Shown piece after piece: positions 9,714-19,715 of a DNA stretch of 64,000 nucleotides. The notes beneath the pieces were generated by a model. That model was not told the origin of the DNA and did not search any database. It saw only the letters and a program-made list of their open reading frames with translations. The translations under genes were made by a program, and so were the position numbers. The DNA comes from Antedon mediterranea (lineage: Eukaryota; Echinodermata; Crinoidea; Comatulida; Antedonidae), in the NCBI RefSeq assembly GCF_964355755.1, contig NC_092673.1:12965001-13029000 (forward strand), in the 5' to 3' direction. Position 1 is the stretch's first letter. Each line of letters begins with the position of its first letter.

Positions 9714-11380
9714 ATTTGAAATACAGAAGGCATGATACAAAAACAGAGCAACATTTTTTAACTGTATTATATAAACCGTATTTACGTTACTGTATATTTT
9801 TGGCAGCGGAAACGGCGCTCCAAAAGATATACCGTATTTTCCCAACCACATTTGTGGATAAAATACAGTATTCATAAATTTATACTGTATTTTGAGTACC
9901 CTTTTCTGCGCCAATAAAAAAAGACCGTTATTTTAATTTTCTGAGTTAAAATGTTGAACATTTAATTTTCACAATGTAATAATACTTAATAGTGCACAGG
10001 AAGAGACTGTTTATGTAGTTAATTTATGCAAGCATCCACATATTGTTCATTTGGCTAGTAGTCTTTTGTGTCTATTGTCCTTCTATTCTGCATTATGCTG
10101 ATTAATTCATTTCTTTGGTTAAGTGAAATGTCAACTTACTATTTTTTTGTAGACATAGGTTGCATCGTTTAATAATATTATAATTGTTATTTTTTGTAAA
10201 CAAAATATTGTCCCCTTATAGAATCACAAAAAAAATGTTTTTTTTGCGATGACGTCATTATACGTTTCACATTCATTTACGCGAATCTCGCGATGTCAGT
10301 GTGCTAGACCATTATCTTTCCGGAAGATAACGTCATCACGTCAAAAAATTTGAATGATGTGGGTCACCTATTTTTATCTTTGCAGTATTTTATCAATCAA
10401 TCAATTTTAATCTGTTATAGCTCCTCCGAATAAAAAGTGATACCCATGAATGTGTATACTGTACAATGACCCAAAATATACAGAATTCACCATATAACAA
10501 CAAAATATTATATTATTCTATAATAATTCTAATAATAATTTTCTGTGCGCAATATTCTAAAGTAATGACGTGCAAGCAAGTGGATTTTGCTGTGCAGATA
10601 ACTAAACTCGTCAAAGTAGGCCTAACGAGTTCAAGTCTAGTTTAATTCGTTTATTTATTTTAAATTGTAATATTATTTTAACTAGTTGGATGGCGATCAG
10701 TTGATAAGTAATTTTTTTTTTTAGGGCCAACGTGGCCAATAAGCTTAAGAATGTCTTTTTAAGGGGTCAAAAAGCTTGCTGAATGCTGCTGGCCTACACC
10801 TACCATGTTGTTCGTTTAGGCGACCCACCTAGGCGTATTAAATTAGTCAACAAAGCAAAGACAGTAGCTTACTATTGTTTTATTCGAATATGCTTTGTTT
10901 TATTTATCTTTTAAGAACAATGGTATTTGCATGTGGCTTTTGCTTCGGAACTGAATATAGTACGTCCATGAGTTGGGAGGTCTAAGTTACAAAAGTTATT
11001 CGAAATTACGGATTACATCTCGGGTCCTCCGTGCGTGGAGTATGTTTTAGTTACCATATGAAGGAATATATATATTTATTGTAAATATTGTATTTATTTT
11101 GACCACTTTGACCCTGGGAAAATAAACGGGGAACATTGGTGGATTTTAGTTTTTTCAATTGTTTTATTATGAATAGCCTATATAGCATAGACCTACCAGT
11201 AACATTTCAAGTTTATTTGTTGTTTATTAGGCCTATTACTATTCTAGCTTTGTTCTCTAAAATATAATAACTACGAAACACCCTACTTATCAAACTCTCA
11301 TAATGGTCATAACTGAAAAACAACTTCAGTATAGTATAGTATAATTAAATAAATCTTGTATAAATCTGATTTTCATAAAC

Positions 11381-11596
11381 AGCAGAGCACATGTACACAA
11401 TATGCATAGGGTGGAAGAACATTTAAAGAAAGAGCCTGTTATTGCTAGGTATGCCCGTAAAACAAAACAGTCCTTTTGTATCCACGGCAGCAGAGCACGT
11501 GTACACAATATGCATAGGGTGGAAGAACGTTTAAGGAAACGGTCCTCTGCCGATCCTTTGGATCGTCGGAGCACATGGCCAAAACAATGTCGTTTC
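11381..11596 (+). repeat. Direct duplication, 108-bp period
   Basis: AGCAGAGCAC.TGTACACAAT and ATGCATAGGGTGGAAGAAC occur at 11381 and again at 11489. Two copies only. Confidence 0.7.
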
Positions 11597-12156
11597 TTAA
11601 TATCCGCACGACCATGTGACATTGACTTGACTGAATTAATAATATAAATTAATGAAGTATTTTATGATGATAATCATAACACACTTAACATACAAACAAT
11701 GCATACATTTCAAAGAACTAAAATACTGAATCTTCCTAAACATACAAAAAAAAAACCGTATAGGCCTACGGTACAGTATAGGCTAAATGAAGCCTACGGG
11801 GTTTCCCCATTTATTTTATGTATGTATACGTACACGACAGTATATGTATAGAACGGGGAATAGGTCTACATATATCAGCCGATTTCTTTGTTGTCATAGG
11901 ACCTGACCCTAAAAACGCATTTTTATCGTTGTGTTCGACGTAAAATCGATTTCAAAATAGTATTACATTGAACCGCGATGTTCGCGTTAATCGCGTCTTT
12001 TTACCGACGTAATAGTAGGCGGTCCTAAGCTTTGAATATTTAATGAGTACAATTAATGAGCTTGATTCAGACGTTTAACGCGTTAAACGGTCAAAGAAAT
12101 CTGAACCGCGTTTCACGCATAATTATCGTTTTGAAACATTTTGACATGACGCCTTA

Positions 12157-12224
12157 GAGATTGGTCATTTAAGAATTTCACCAACTCCTTTAATTTCATG
12201 GACTTGCACCTTACAACTAAAATT
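12157..12224 (-). pseudogene. hAT-A transposase, short internal coding segment between two insertions
   Basis: A 68-bp hAT coding island between Harbinger-1 and hAT-B. Read on the minus strand it encodes KELVKFLNDQSLNDLY-type sequence with no stop. It is in frame with 13164-13159 upstream and 7446 downstream after removal of the two elements with one target duplication each. This is strong support for both insertion borders. Confidence 0.75.
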
Positions 12225-13158
12225 CAGACCTTGATTTATAAATATAAGAGGAGAGCTCCTAATGGCTCTCCTCAATATGTTGAGGAGAGCCATTATTTTG
12301 ATTAAGTATTTGAGGCACAGGCCCACCATGGTTGGGCCTGTGGCGAGCCGAATTTTGATAAATGACCCCTCTAGATGGCCGGAAATGGTACTCTCGCACG
12401 TAAAATTCATCGTAGGTCATTGTTCTCTGAACGTAGTCTACGATGTATTGTTATGATAATTATCTACGCATCGATCGTGCAGGTCGTTCGTAGCGAATTA
12501 TAAAAACAACGACACCTAGGCTAGGACACCAACAAAATATATGCAAAATAAATATATATTCCATATTAATTAGTACTATAAGATTTAACATAAAGGCGAC
12601 ATGTGTATAAGAAAAGGCCCGACCAGAATTTGGAGGGGAAAACATGTGAGCAGAGAGAGTATTATGTTTCATGTCATGTGACACAAAATCCAGGTACACG
12701 ATCTTAATTACTGTTTATCGTCGGCAGCCATACTGAGTTAAAAAAAAAACATGTGAGATGTTGCGGTAAAGCAGAGAGTCGAGTATCGCGTTTCATGCCA
12801 TGTGACCAAAAAAACTAGGTCTGTATAATTACGGTCTTCTGACGGCAGTCTTTTTGAGCTACCGATTGAACGTTCTGATACTATATTTAGAATGAATTGT
12901 TTACGATATTTTTCTCGCAACATCAAAGATCGTAGGCGCGCCTAGCCTATCGGGAGTAGCCATAACAAAGATCGTTTGCGCGACTACCGTGTATATATAG
13001 ACTGTGTGTTGTATTCGGGGTTAATATTCTTATCATTATATATATTTTTATGACGCACTGTAACAGGTTGGGGAGCGCTATTTTAGGCGCTCCTTTGATC
13101 GTTTTCAGGAGCGCCAAGGAGCGTCAGCGCCATGGCGCTCCTTTTAAATCAAGGTCTG
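12225..13158. mobile_element. hAT-B: non-autonomous relative inserted into hAT-A
   Basis: 934 bp, ends CAGACCTTGATTT (12225) and its complement ending GGTCTG (13158), flanked by the 6-bp repeat AAAATT (12219-12224, 13159-13164). It has subterminal hairpins: GGAGAGC type on the left (12250-12297), GGAGCGC type on the right (13071-13140). No coding. The interior includes a piece shared with 4463-4560 (ACCATGGTTGGG, AGATGGCCGGAAATGGTACT) and repeat T. It looks like a MITE of the hAT-A family. Confidence 0.8.
12458..12925 (+). repeat. Dispersed repeat T, copy 2
   Basis: Lies inside hAT-B. It has two successive ~110-bp modules starting ACATGTGAG (12640 and 12748) and ending CGGCAG...TGAG. Ends near TTTAGAATGAATTGTTTACG, as copy 3 does. 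Confidence 0.8.
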
Positions 13159-14448
13159 AAAATTCGTTTTATTAATTTCCATTCTGCACTTAATTTACTG
13201 TGATTACCAAGGCTATCATGGTCCTTGAAATGCTCACACACCTTTACAAGATCATCATCCCCATAAGTAGCAAAATTGGCGCTGGTTAAGTCAGGGATAC
13301 TGGAGGGCAGCAAGAAGATGAATTGAGCAATTTGGTCCATATTCCCTAACCGTTCCCCAATGTTTTTAATGATATGTGTCATAAATAAGGCAAATATTGA
13401 TTTACACTCTTTACGCATAGACTCATTATCCCTGACATGATGTCCCTGATAGTCAAATCCCTCTGGAGTAGCAGTCTTTGGTACTTCATCAAGAAAAGCC
13501 ATGTACTTGGTACCAGTTTGGGTTTCAGATATTGATTTCAACTCGGCAAGACAGGCTTCTACTTGACTTAAAACTGTGTTTAGGTTCAAGTCTTGCTTTT
13601 GAAATGTCAAGCATAGTTGATTAAGGATGTACAGTACATCGGTTAAAAAGGCAGAGCATGCTAAAAACTTATAGCTGGTCATAGACTTTAACAGTCCTTG
13701 CCCAACTGCACTTTTATCCTGAATTAACAGAGACACAAGAGCAATCCAGTTACAGTTTAAAGCCTCTAGTGCACCAAAAAATGATAACCAACGTGTATGA
13801 AATATTCTTGTCTGCTTGATCTAATACACTCTGCATTGCATGTAGAGTTCTAGTGCGCTTGCCACTATATTCAAAATATTTAAACGTTTTATTCACTATC
13901 TCTTGGAACTAAGCAAGTAGGGAATAGTATCGGCAGCTTGTCCACTAGCCAAAGCCAGTCGATGGGCTACACAATGGATCGGTATCATGTATGCATTGTG
14001 CTGCTTGAATTTAGTAGCAACACCATTTCTGCAGCCAACCATGACACTAGCCCCATCACTACCTACACTTGAAACCTTCTTAAAATCTATGTTAAATGTA
14101 GTTAACACATTGTACACAGCTGTGTATATGTCATCTGCTGTAGAACCAGTTAAACTTTGCAATTGCAAAAAATCAGTGGTAAGTTGCCCTTTACAATTAC
14201 ATACAGATTTTAAATATATTATGACACTTTGTGTGACAGAAACATCGGTGCTTTCATCAATGCATACCGAATACCAACTACTTTCTTTAATTTTGTTTAA
14301 AATATTATTTTTTAACAAATTCGCCATAGCATCCTCCATGTCATGTACAGCGTCGTAAGACTCATAGTTGGTATGTTTATCCACTTCCAAGTCTCTCAGG
14401 TTGTCACCACCAAGATCACAACACAACTGTTTCAATGATTTTATTTTT
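13159..14448 (-). pseudogene. hAT-A transposase exon 3 (catalytic region), frameshifted
   Basis: Starts after an acceptor TTTATTTTCAG ending at 14449. Recognisable hAT core: SSWYSVCIDESTDVSVTQS, VGSDGASVMVG and IHCVAHRLALA, then TRWLSFFGALEALNCNW and a long helical insertion region. At least two frameshifts break it, near 13905 and near 13805; between them the frame shifts and then returns. It ends at hAT-B, where the frame runs on a few codons into foreign sequence. Transposases of this type cut and paste the element; this copy cannot make an intact protein. Confidence 0.85.
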
Positions 14449-14520
14449 CTGAAAATAAATAAAAATACAGAGTATTATAACCATTGAATAAAGATATATT
14501 ATTGTTTATATTATATTCTA

Positions 14521-14639
14521 GTAAATCCATGTGTAATAATTAAATTACATTTTTTGTATGATGACATTTTAACTATTTATTATATAATTAGTTAAAAGGT
14601 TATCATACAAAAAATGTAATATATTATACACAGATTTAC
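14521..14639. repeat. 119-bp foldback (MITE-like) in hAT-A intron 2
   Basis: Two arms of about 52 bp, 14521-14574 and 14588-14639, pair nearly throughout (GTAAATC...ACATTTTTTGTATGAT...TTTTAACTA) around a 13-bp loop. It lies in the intron between exons 2 and 3. No clear target duplication. Confidence 0.75.
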
Positions 14640-14759
14640 TAACTAGAAGAATTTTTTTTATTAATAATAATCAATGAATTAAAAATACAAAATGAAATCA
14701 CAAGCTCATCTAGTATACTAGTAAGTTTAGCCTTATATTATATATTATATAACACTTAC

Positions 14760-14964
14760 CTGGTAGCAATGTTTTCTTTGCACTGAAGAAAGTAGACAAT
14801 GTTCATAACCGCTTTCACTGCAGTTGCAGCTTTGGTGTTGGCACTCACAACTGCTGACTTCCAGCTCTTTGTAGGCTCCTCCGAGACGAATGCAATCTGA
14901 GCATATTTGTGATTTTCAATCTTTTCATGCTTGTTAAGAACATCAGCTTTGGTCACACAGACCC
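14760..14964 (-). pseudogene. hAT-A transposase exon 2
   Basis: 205 bp between acceptor TTCTTAAG (AG at 14965-14966) and donor CAG|GTAAGT (GT at 14758-14759). It carries the HEKIENH half of the BED-type zinc finger. Phases fit: exon 1 leaves one base, exon 2 completes the codon, and exon 2 leaves two bases completed by exon 3. Confidence 0.8.
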
Positions 14965-15204
14965 CTTAAGAAAATAATACAGTATTTATTATTTTATTAA
15001 TATTAAAAAACTTTAGTAGTCCTAGGCTAGGCTAGGGCTACTAAAACATGTGTGAGTGTGTACTGGCCTAGCTAGCTAGGCCTATCCTATAAAATATATT
15101 TATTTCAATAATTAATACTAGGCTAGGCCTAGCCTAACGAAAAAAGCCTTGTGTTGTACAATTTTCACAAGTCCCATTTTTAAAAATACAACATTTAAAC
15201 CAAC

Positions 15205-15439
15205 CTTTAGTGAATGTGTTGACACGTTTGGTGTCCGAACACCATTTACAGAAACATAACTGCTCACCATCACCGGAATACTCCACCCTGAGCCATTGGT
15301 ATTTGGATAACCATTTCCCCATGAGCTCCCTGCTGGCGTTAGTATTTCTCGTGGCCTCATATGCAGGCTTCCATTTCTTATTATTATTAGGAGGCCTAGC
15401 ATTCTGACTCGATTCTGGACGGATCAGACACTTATCCAT
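15205..15439 (-). pseudogene. hAT-A transposase exon 1 (zinc-finger start)
   Basis: The ATG at 15439 begins MDKCLIRPESS; the open frame extends upstream to 15586 but without need. It contains W...YSGDGEQLCFCKWCSD, the Cys-Cys half of a BED/TTF-type finger, with the His-His half on exon 2. It ends at AAAG|GTTGGT (donor GT at 15203-15204). This exon and exon 2 look intact; the break lies in exon 3. Confidence 0.75.
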
Positions 15440-15716
15440 AATTATAATTAATGCCGCAGAAAAAAGGTAAAAAAAAAACACCACCAAGGCGCGCCAACCT
15501 TGATAGCCGATCACAGAGAGAGAGAAGCAAAGTTTTAAGAACAAACAAACAAACTTTGTCATGTTGGCGGCGCTGTTTATAAACAACTGCAGAGAGCATG
15601 CACAGCAAGAAGCACGGCGAACCTGTTTCAGTACTGATCGAGACGCGATCTCTGCCCGCGAGACATGAGAAGCTAGCGGCTTTGCAATGATAGGCTAGGT
15701 TTGTGCCAATTGAGCA

Positions 15717-16825
15717 TTAGCTATTTGGCGAATTGCAGCCAATGTTTTTTCTCGGAATTACAATTCTACTACCATTCATGATTAATCTTCCATAAATCCA
15801 TAAATCGTTTTTAGCACTTTTGAACCATGGATCATTACAATTTGACCAATCTCCAGAAATAATAAGGTTCTCAATATTATTCAAAATTGGATCTTTCGCG
15901 GTTTCCCTTTCAATTTCACGAGCCGTCATAGCATTAGGTAGAGCATCTATTATCGCACTATAGGCAAAATCATTAGAAATTGAACTATCAAGTTTATCTA
16001 CAACATGATCTTCGGAAATTGGCAATCTACTTAGAACGTCCTCATAATTTTCAGAGCCTTTTATATATTCAATTGAAAAGGAAAATTGTTCTAAAAACAA
16101 CAGCCATCGCTCAATTTGAGCTGAAGGTGGTCTAGAATTTGGCTTTAACACGGATAATAACAGTTTATGGTCGGTTTGTACTACAAATTTAATTCCAATT
16201 AGATAAAGCTGCAATTTCTCACAAGCCCACTTTATACCCAAGGTTTCTCTTTCAAACTGGGAATATTTACTTTCAGTGTCATTTAATTTTCTACTTATGA
16301 AATAAACTGGTTTCCAATCATTGCCATGGCGTTGCTCTAAAACGGCACCCAACCCAAAAGGAGACGCGTCAGTCGTAATTCTTGTAGGAGCATCCCTTTT
16401 AAAATAAGATACTACTGGAGCAGAAGCGATTTTAGATTTTAATTCAGAAAATGCCAAATCATGGTTTTTATTCCACACCCATTCCCATAATGGGGCAGCA
16501 GTACTAGAAAAACCAATTATGAATTTAGAACAAAATTGTGCCAAACCAAGAAAACTCCTTAATTCAGATTTGGTACTTGGTCTAGGAGCTTCTACCACTA
16601 CCGCTTTTACTTTCCCATCCGATACTTTAATTCCATCTTTAGTTAAGATATCGCCCATAAATTCCATATGATCAATCCCAACTACACACTTTTCATAATT
16701 AAGAGTTACACCACGACCGTTGAAACGCTTAATGATATTTTCTACCCGCTGGGATAATTCATTTAAATCTGAAGCATGAACGCGAATATCATCATGTATG
16801 TTACATGCACCTGGACAACCCTTAA
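15717..16825 (-). pseudogene. Gypsy reverse transcriptase C-terminal half and RNase H
   Basis: Open from 16667 to 15717. Motifs: FLGLAQFCSKFI (RT thumb/connection), TRITTDASPFGLGAVL (first Asp of RNase H), ERETLGIKWA and QTDHKLL. Upstream, at 16680-16820 in another frame, the RT active-site box reads HDDI where the family has a YxDD-like motif. The frame ends in the linker before the integrase. Confidence 0.8.
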
Positions 16826-17227
16826 TTATTTGGGAAACAATTTGGATGGATGCAATTCTACTTGATGAAATGCCATATTCATATCTAATTTAGCAAACAC
16901 CTTCGCACCCGAAATTTCCTGCAAAGTTTCTTCTACTTTGGGAATTGGATGTCGTTCACGTAAAATTGCACGATTTGCTTGGCGCATGTCCACACAGAGA
17001 CGTATATCACCATTTGGCTTACTAACAATTACTAAAGGATTTAACCAGGATGTTGGACCCTCCACTTTTTCGATCACATCTAGCGCTTCCAATTCATTTA
17101 GCTTCTTTTCGACATTCGCACGCTTGCTGAACGGAATGCGACGCATAGGCTGTACCACTGGATGTACATCAGAATCAATATGCAATTTAAGTTGGTAATC
17201 TTTAATCTTGCCCAAACCATTAAACAC
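16826..17227 (-). pseudogene. Gypsy reverse transcriptase N-terminal half
   Basis: Contains PFSKRANVEKKLNELEALDVI, SWLNPLVIVSKPNGDIRLCV and KLDMNMAFHQVELHP (first catalytic Asp). It jumps from the HPSK region almost directly to the active-site box, so roughly 35-45 codons have been lost at 16815-16830, with a frame change. Reverse transcriptase would copy the element RNA. Confidence 0.8.
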
Positions 17228-17601
17228 TGCTGGATATTTCGGTTTTGAATTGAAAAGAATACATTTATATTATTAACATTAACACCAATTCTCAATACAC
17301 CTAAACTTTCACATGTTTTTCGACCCAACAGTGTAGCATGACTCCCTGGAACTATAATAAAGTCAACAAACTCCCGTTTTTCAGAATTTAATATTTCTAC
17401 CCTTAAAGAACATTTGCCCAAATTTGTAAGGGGTTTATTTATGGCATAGGGATAGATCTTATTTTCACAATTTCTCAATTTCACATCAGTCGTTATAGAT
17501 TTAAATGTATCAAAAGACATAATATTTAATGACGCCCCGGAATCTATTATAACATTCTCAACCAATTTATCATTTATCTTAAATGAAGGATCACGATCCA
17601 T
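17228..17601 (-). pseudogene. Gypsy aspartic protease
   Basis: The active-site triad region reads VIIDSGASLNIM (DSG), followed by a flap-like stretch and LLGRKTCESLGVL, the second protease signature. The frame changes at about 17230 before the RT. The protease would process the Gag-Pol polyprotein. Confidence 0.75.
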
Positions 17602-17693
17602 GGGTTCTTTAAAGTTATACCAAACGCAAAGTAATCATCAGTAACATTAATTGTGTGATTGATAACCTCATTTTCATTATTATTATTATTATT

Positions 17694-17891
17694 TCAATTT
17701 CTTGCCGCTTTTCTTATTATTTTTTTTGTACGGCAACAAACTTCAAAATGCCCACTATAATTACATAATTTACAAATGTGGTTTTTCGATTTAGTACAGT
17801 TTCTTGCGAAATGGCCTTTTAAATTTTTGTGAAAAAACAAACAAAAACATCTGACATGTTCGCCAGATAAGACAATTCTTTGAATAGACAC
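17694..17891 (-). pseudogene. Gypsy gag zinc-knuckle end
   Basis: Two decayed CCHC-like knuckles: C.....HKNLKGHFARNC and CKLCNYSGHFEVCC. A (TTA)n/(AAT)n run at 17680-17690 follows between gag and protease. Confidence 0.6.
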
Positions 17892-17900
17892 AGGTGTTAC

Positions 17901-18600
17901 TTCAGAATGTTTTTAAAACGAAGAAAAACAACATATTTTTAACAGTTATTTATTTGAAACGAAAATGTTTTTTATAATACTGCATTTAATTGTGTTACTT
18001 AGCATATTTATATACAAAACATACATACAAACAACACAACCAGCGCAGTGTTAGCGTAAACATAAAACAAAATTGATTATCGGGAAAAAAAACACTGTTG
18101 CACGTGAAAGTGCATGATGTTGTATATTAAAAATCATGAATTGTTAATGTTTGGAATTAGAACAAATCTATCTAGAAAATATTTAAGAACTAATAGCATC
18201 CGTTATCCCGTTTACAGTCAGTCACAACAGAGATTGGTGGTGGTACGACTGCGCAGAGCCACGAGACCTTTGTACACACAGTGGCTCTATCGCACCACGT
18301 GATTTTTTTCTCTCGGTTTCTTTGCTCTCTATGCATCAATGATCTCGTTGGGTTTCTCACGCCTACACACCCATGTCGTGTGTGCATGATGATGTTGAGT
18401 TTAACACAGTCGGTCTTATTTTAAGCGAAGCCGAGACCATGTTAAATAATAGGTCTGGCAAACAAACCGCATGTTTTGTTGTTGGTGCTCTATGATTTAA
18501 CAAAAGTTATAAATGAGTTTTGTATGTTGACTTCGTTTGCGTGTTATTATTGTACAGGCGGCGCGAAACGTAGGTTGTTTTTTTATTTTATAATGTCCAT
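17901..18600. other. hAT-A right flank, no gene
   Basis: Between the Gypsy fragment and the right hairpins. It includes a stem AGAGCCAC...GTGGCTCT at 18255-18290. No coding family seen. Confidence 0.4.
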
Positions 18601-18609
18601 GATTTAATA

Positions 18610-18679
18610 AGGAGCGCGATTAGTTGCTCTCCTTAAATCTTGTTAAGGAGCGCTCGCGCTCCTTAAAAACGAAGGACTG
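18610..18679. repeat. hAT-A right subterminal hairpins (GGAGCGC type) and right end
   Basis: AAGGAGCGC...CTCTCCTT (18610-18637) and AAGGAGCGCTCGCGCTCCTT (18645-18664), then AAAAACGAAGGACTG to the element end at 18679. hAT-B has GGAGCGC hairpins on its right side too. Confidence 0.75.
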
Positions 18680-19510
18680 AATATGCCGCTTGCCCCGGCC
18701 CATTGCGGGCAAGTACGTAATTTAAAGCAATGTCAAGTGCGTATTTTTAGCATTAATTTAGTCAAAAAACACAACTTTTCAATTAGAAATATGACCACAC
18801 CCGACGCCTCGGGCCGGATTCAAAATAGTACAGATTGACCAAGTATGGTCCTGGCATTCCAGAAATGTGCCACTTGCCCTGGCCCAATGCGGGCAAGTAC
18901 GTATTTTAAAGCAATTTTAAGTGCGTATTTTTAGCATTAATTTAGTAAAAAAACACCACTTTTAAATTGGCAATATGACCACACCCAGCGCCTCGGGCGG
19001 GTTTCACAATAGTATAGATTGACATAGCATGGTCCTGTTATTCCAGAAATGTGTCCCTTTCCCCGGCCCAGTGCGGGCAAGTACGTCTTTTAAAGCAATT
19101 TAAAATGCGTATTTTTCGTGTTTTTTACTAAATATTAATAGCACCACTTTCAAAGTGGCAATATGACCACACCCCAACACCTCGGGCCGGGTTCACAATA
19201 GTAGAGATAGACATAGTATGGTCCTGGCATTCCAGAAATGTGTCACTTGCCCCGGCCAAGTGCGGGCAAGTACGTATTTTAAAGCAAGTTAAAATGAGTA
19301 TTTTTAGTGTTTTTTAGTAAAAAAATACCACTTTTAAATTGGCAATATGACCACACCCCGACGCTTCGTTGACGTAGTGCGGGCAAGTAGTGTTTTAAAG
19401 CAATTTAAAATACGTATTTTTAATGTTATTTTAGATTTTTACTACCTATTAATAGCACCACTTCTACCACACCCGACGCCTCGGAGGCCGGGTTTACAAT
19501 AGTAAAGGTA
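18680..19510 (+). repeat. Satellite array, ~185-bp units
   Basis: About five units, the last ones shortened. Each has TTGCCCCGGCCCA, GCGGGCAAGTACGT, TTTAAAGCAAT, AATATGACCACACCC, CGCCTCGGGCCGG and TATGGTCCTGGCATTCCAGA. Spacing of CTCGGG is 184-190 bp. An inverted array of the same family lies at 36890-37552. Confidence 0.9.
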
Positions 19511-19586
19511 TTAAATGTAAATTTATGTGGTAGTTCAAGATCAGTCGGACACAATCATATGAAGGCATGATTTCCATCAGTATTTC

Positions 19587-19715
19587 ATTTATTCACATTC
19601 ATATTCACAGGCATTTATCACATAAACTACAATCCGCCACAATCGGATTCACATTCATATTCACTGGCATTTATCACATATAAACTACAGTCAGCCACAA
19701 TCGGCCATCTCTTGG
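19587..19715 (+). repeat. Direct duplication, ~62-bp period
   Basis: TTCACATTCATATTCAC.GG, CATTTATCACATA.AACTAC and CCACAATCGG occur twice in succession. Confidence 0.75.

Larger units (their letters stand above)
8746..12100. other. Interior of Harbinger-1, no gene recognised
   Basis: AT-rich. It holds a mini palindrome (9691-9713), a possible inverted-repeat segment around 9780-9910, a TGACGTCA-containing stretch at 10240-10380 and a 108-bp direct duplication (11381-11596). Short open frames here show no family. Confidence 0.4.
7447..12153. mobile_element. Harbinger-1: PIF/Harbinger-like element inserted in the hAT-A gene
   Basis: Inverted repeats of about 45-50 bp: GGCGTCATGTCAAAATGTTT at 7447 and its complement ending GACGCC at 12153, both followed inward by TATGCGTGAAACGCG. 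Flanked by TTA at 7444-7446 and 12154-12156. TTA/TAA duplications are typical of PIF/Harbinger. The 4.7-kb interior has no transposase or Myb-like frame that I can recognise; it holds repeat T (8170-8745), a mini palindrome (9691-9713) and AT-rich sequence. ACGCG motifs are frequent near both ends, as in Harbinger-2 at 58786-60447. Confidence 0.8.
15717..17900 (-). mobile_element. Ty3/Gypsy retrotransposon fragment (gag end to RNase H), inside hAT-A
   Basis: Minus-strand order is gag zinc knuckle, aspartic protease, reverse transcriptase, RNase H: the pol order of Ty3/Gypsy elements. It is cut off at about 15717 before the integrase and has no LTR that I can see. The borders within hAT-A are approximate; the fragment lies upstream of the hAT start codon. 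Several frame breaks make it inactive. Confidence 0.8.
6667..18679 (-). mobile_element. hAT-A: decayed autonomous hAT element carrying nested insertions
   Basis: Ends are inverted repeats: CAGTCCTTCGTTT at 6667 and its complement ending GGACTG at 18679. The 6-bp direct repeat AATATG flanks it (6661-6666, 18680-18685), and the flanking satellite joins in register when the element is removed. Inside, on the minus strand, is a three-exon hAT transposase gene with BED-type zinc finger, catalytic region and C-terminal dimerisation domain. It is interrupted by Harbinger-1 (7447-12153) and hAT-B (12225-13158), and contains a Gypsy fragment (about 15717-17900). Without those it would be roughly 4 kb, a normal hAT size. 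A 6-bp duplication is shorter than the 8 bp typical of hAT. Confidence 0.8.

Noticed and set aside
7447-12153. Reading the TAGAGAT direct repeat (7434-7440, 12155-12161) as a 7-bp target duplication
   Set aside because: The TTA reading gives symmetrical ends, matches Harbinger-2, and restores the hAT frame exactly.
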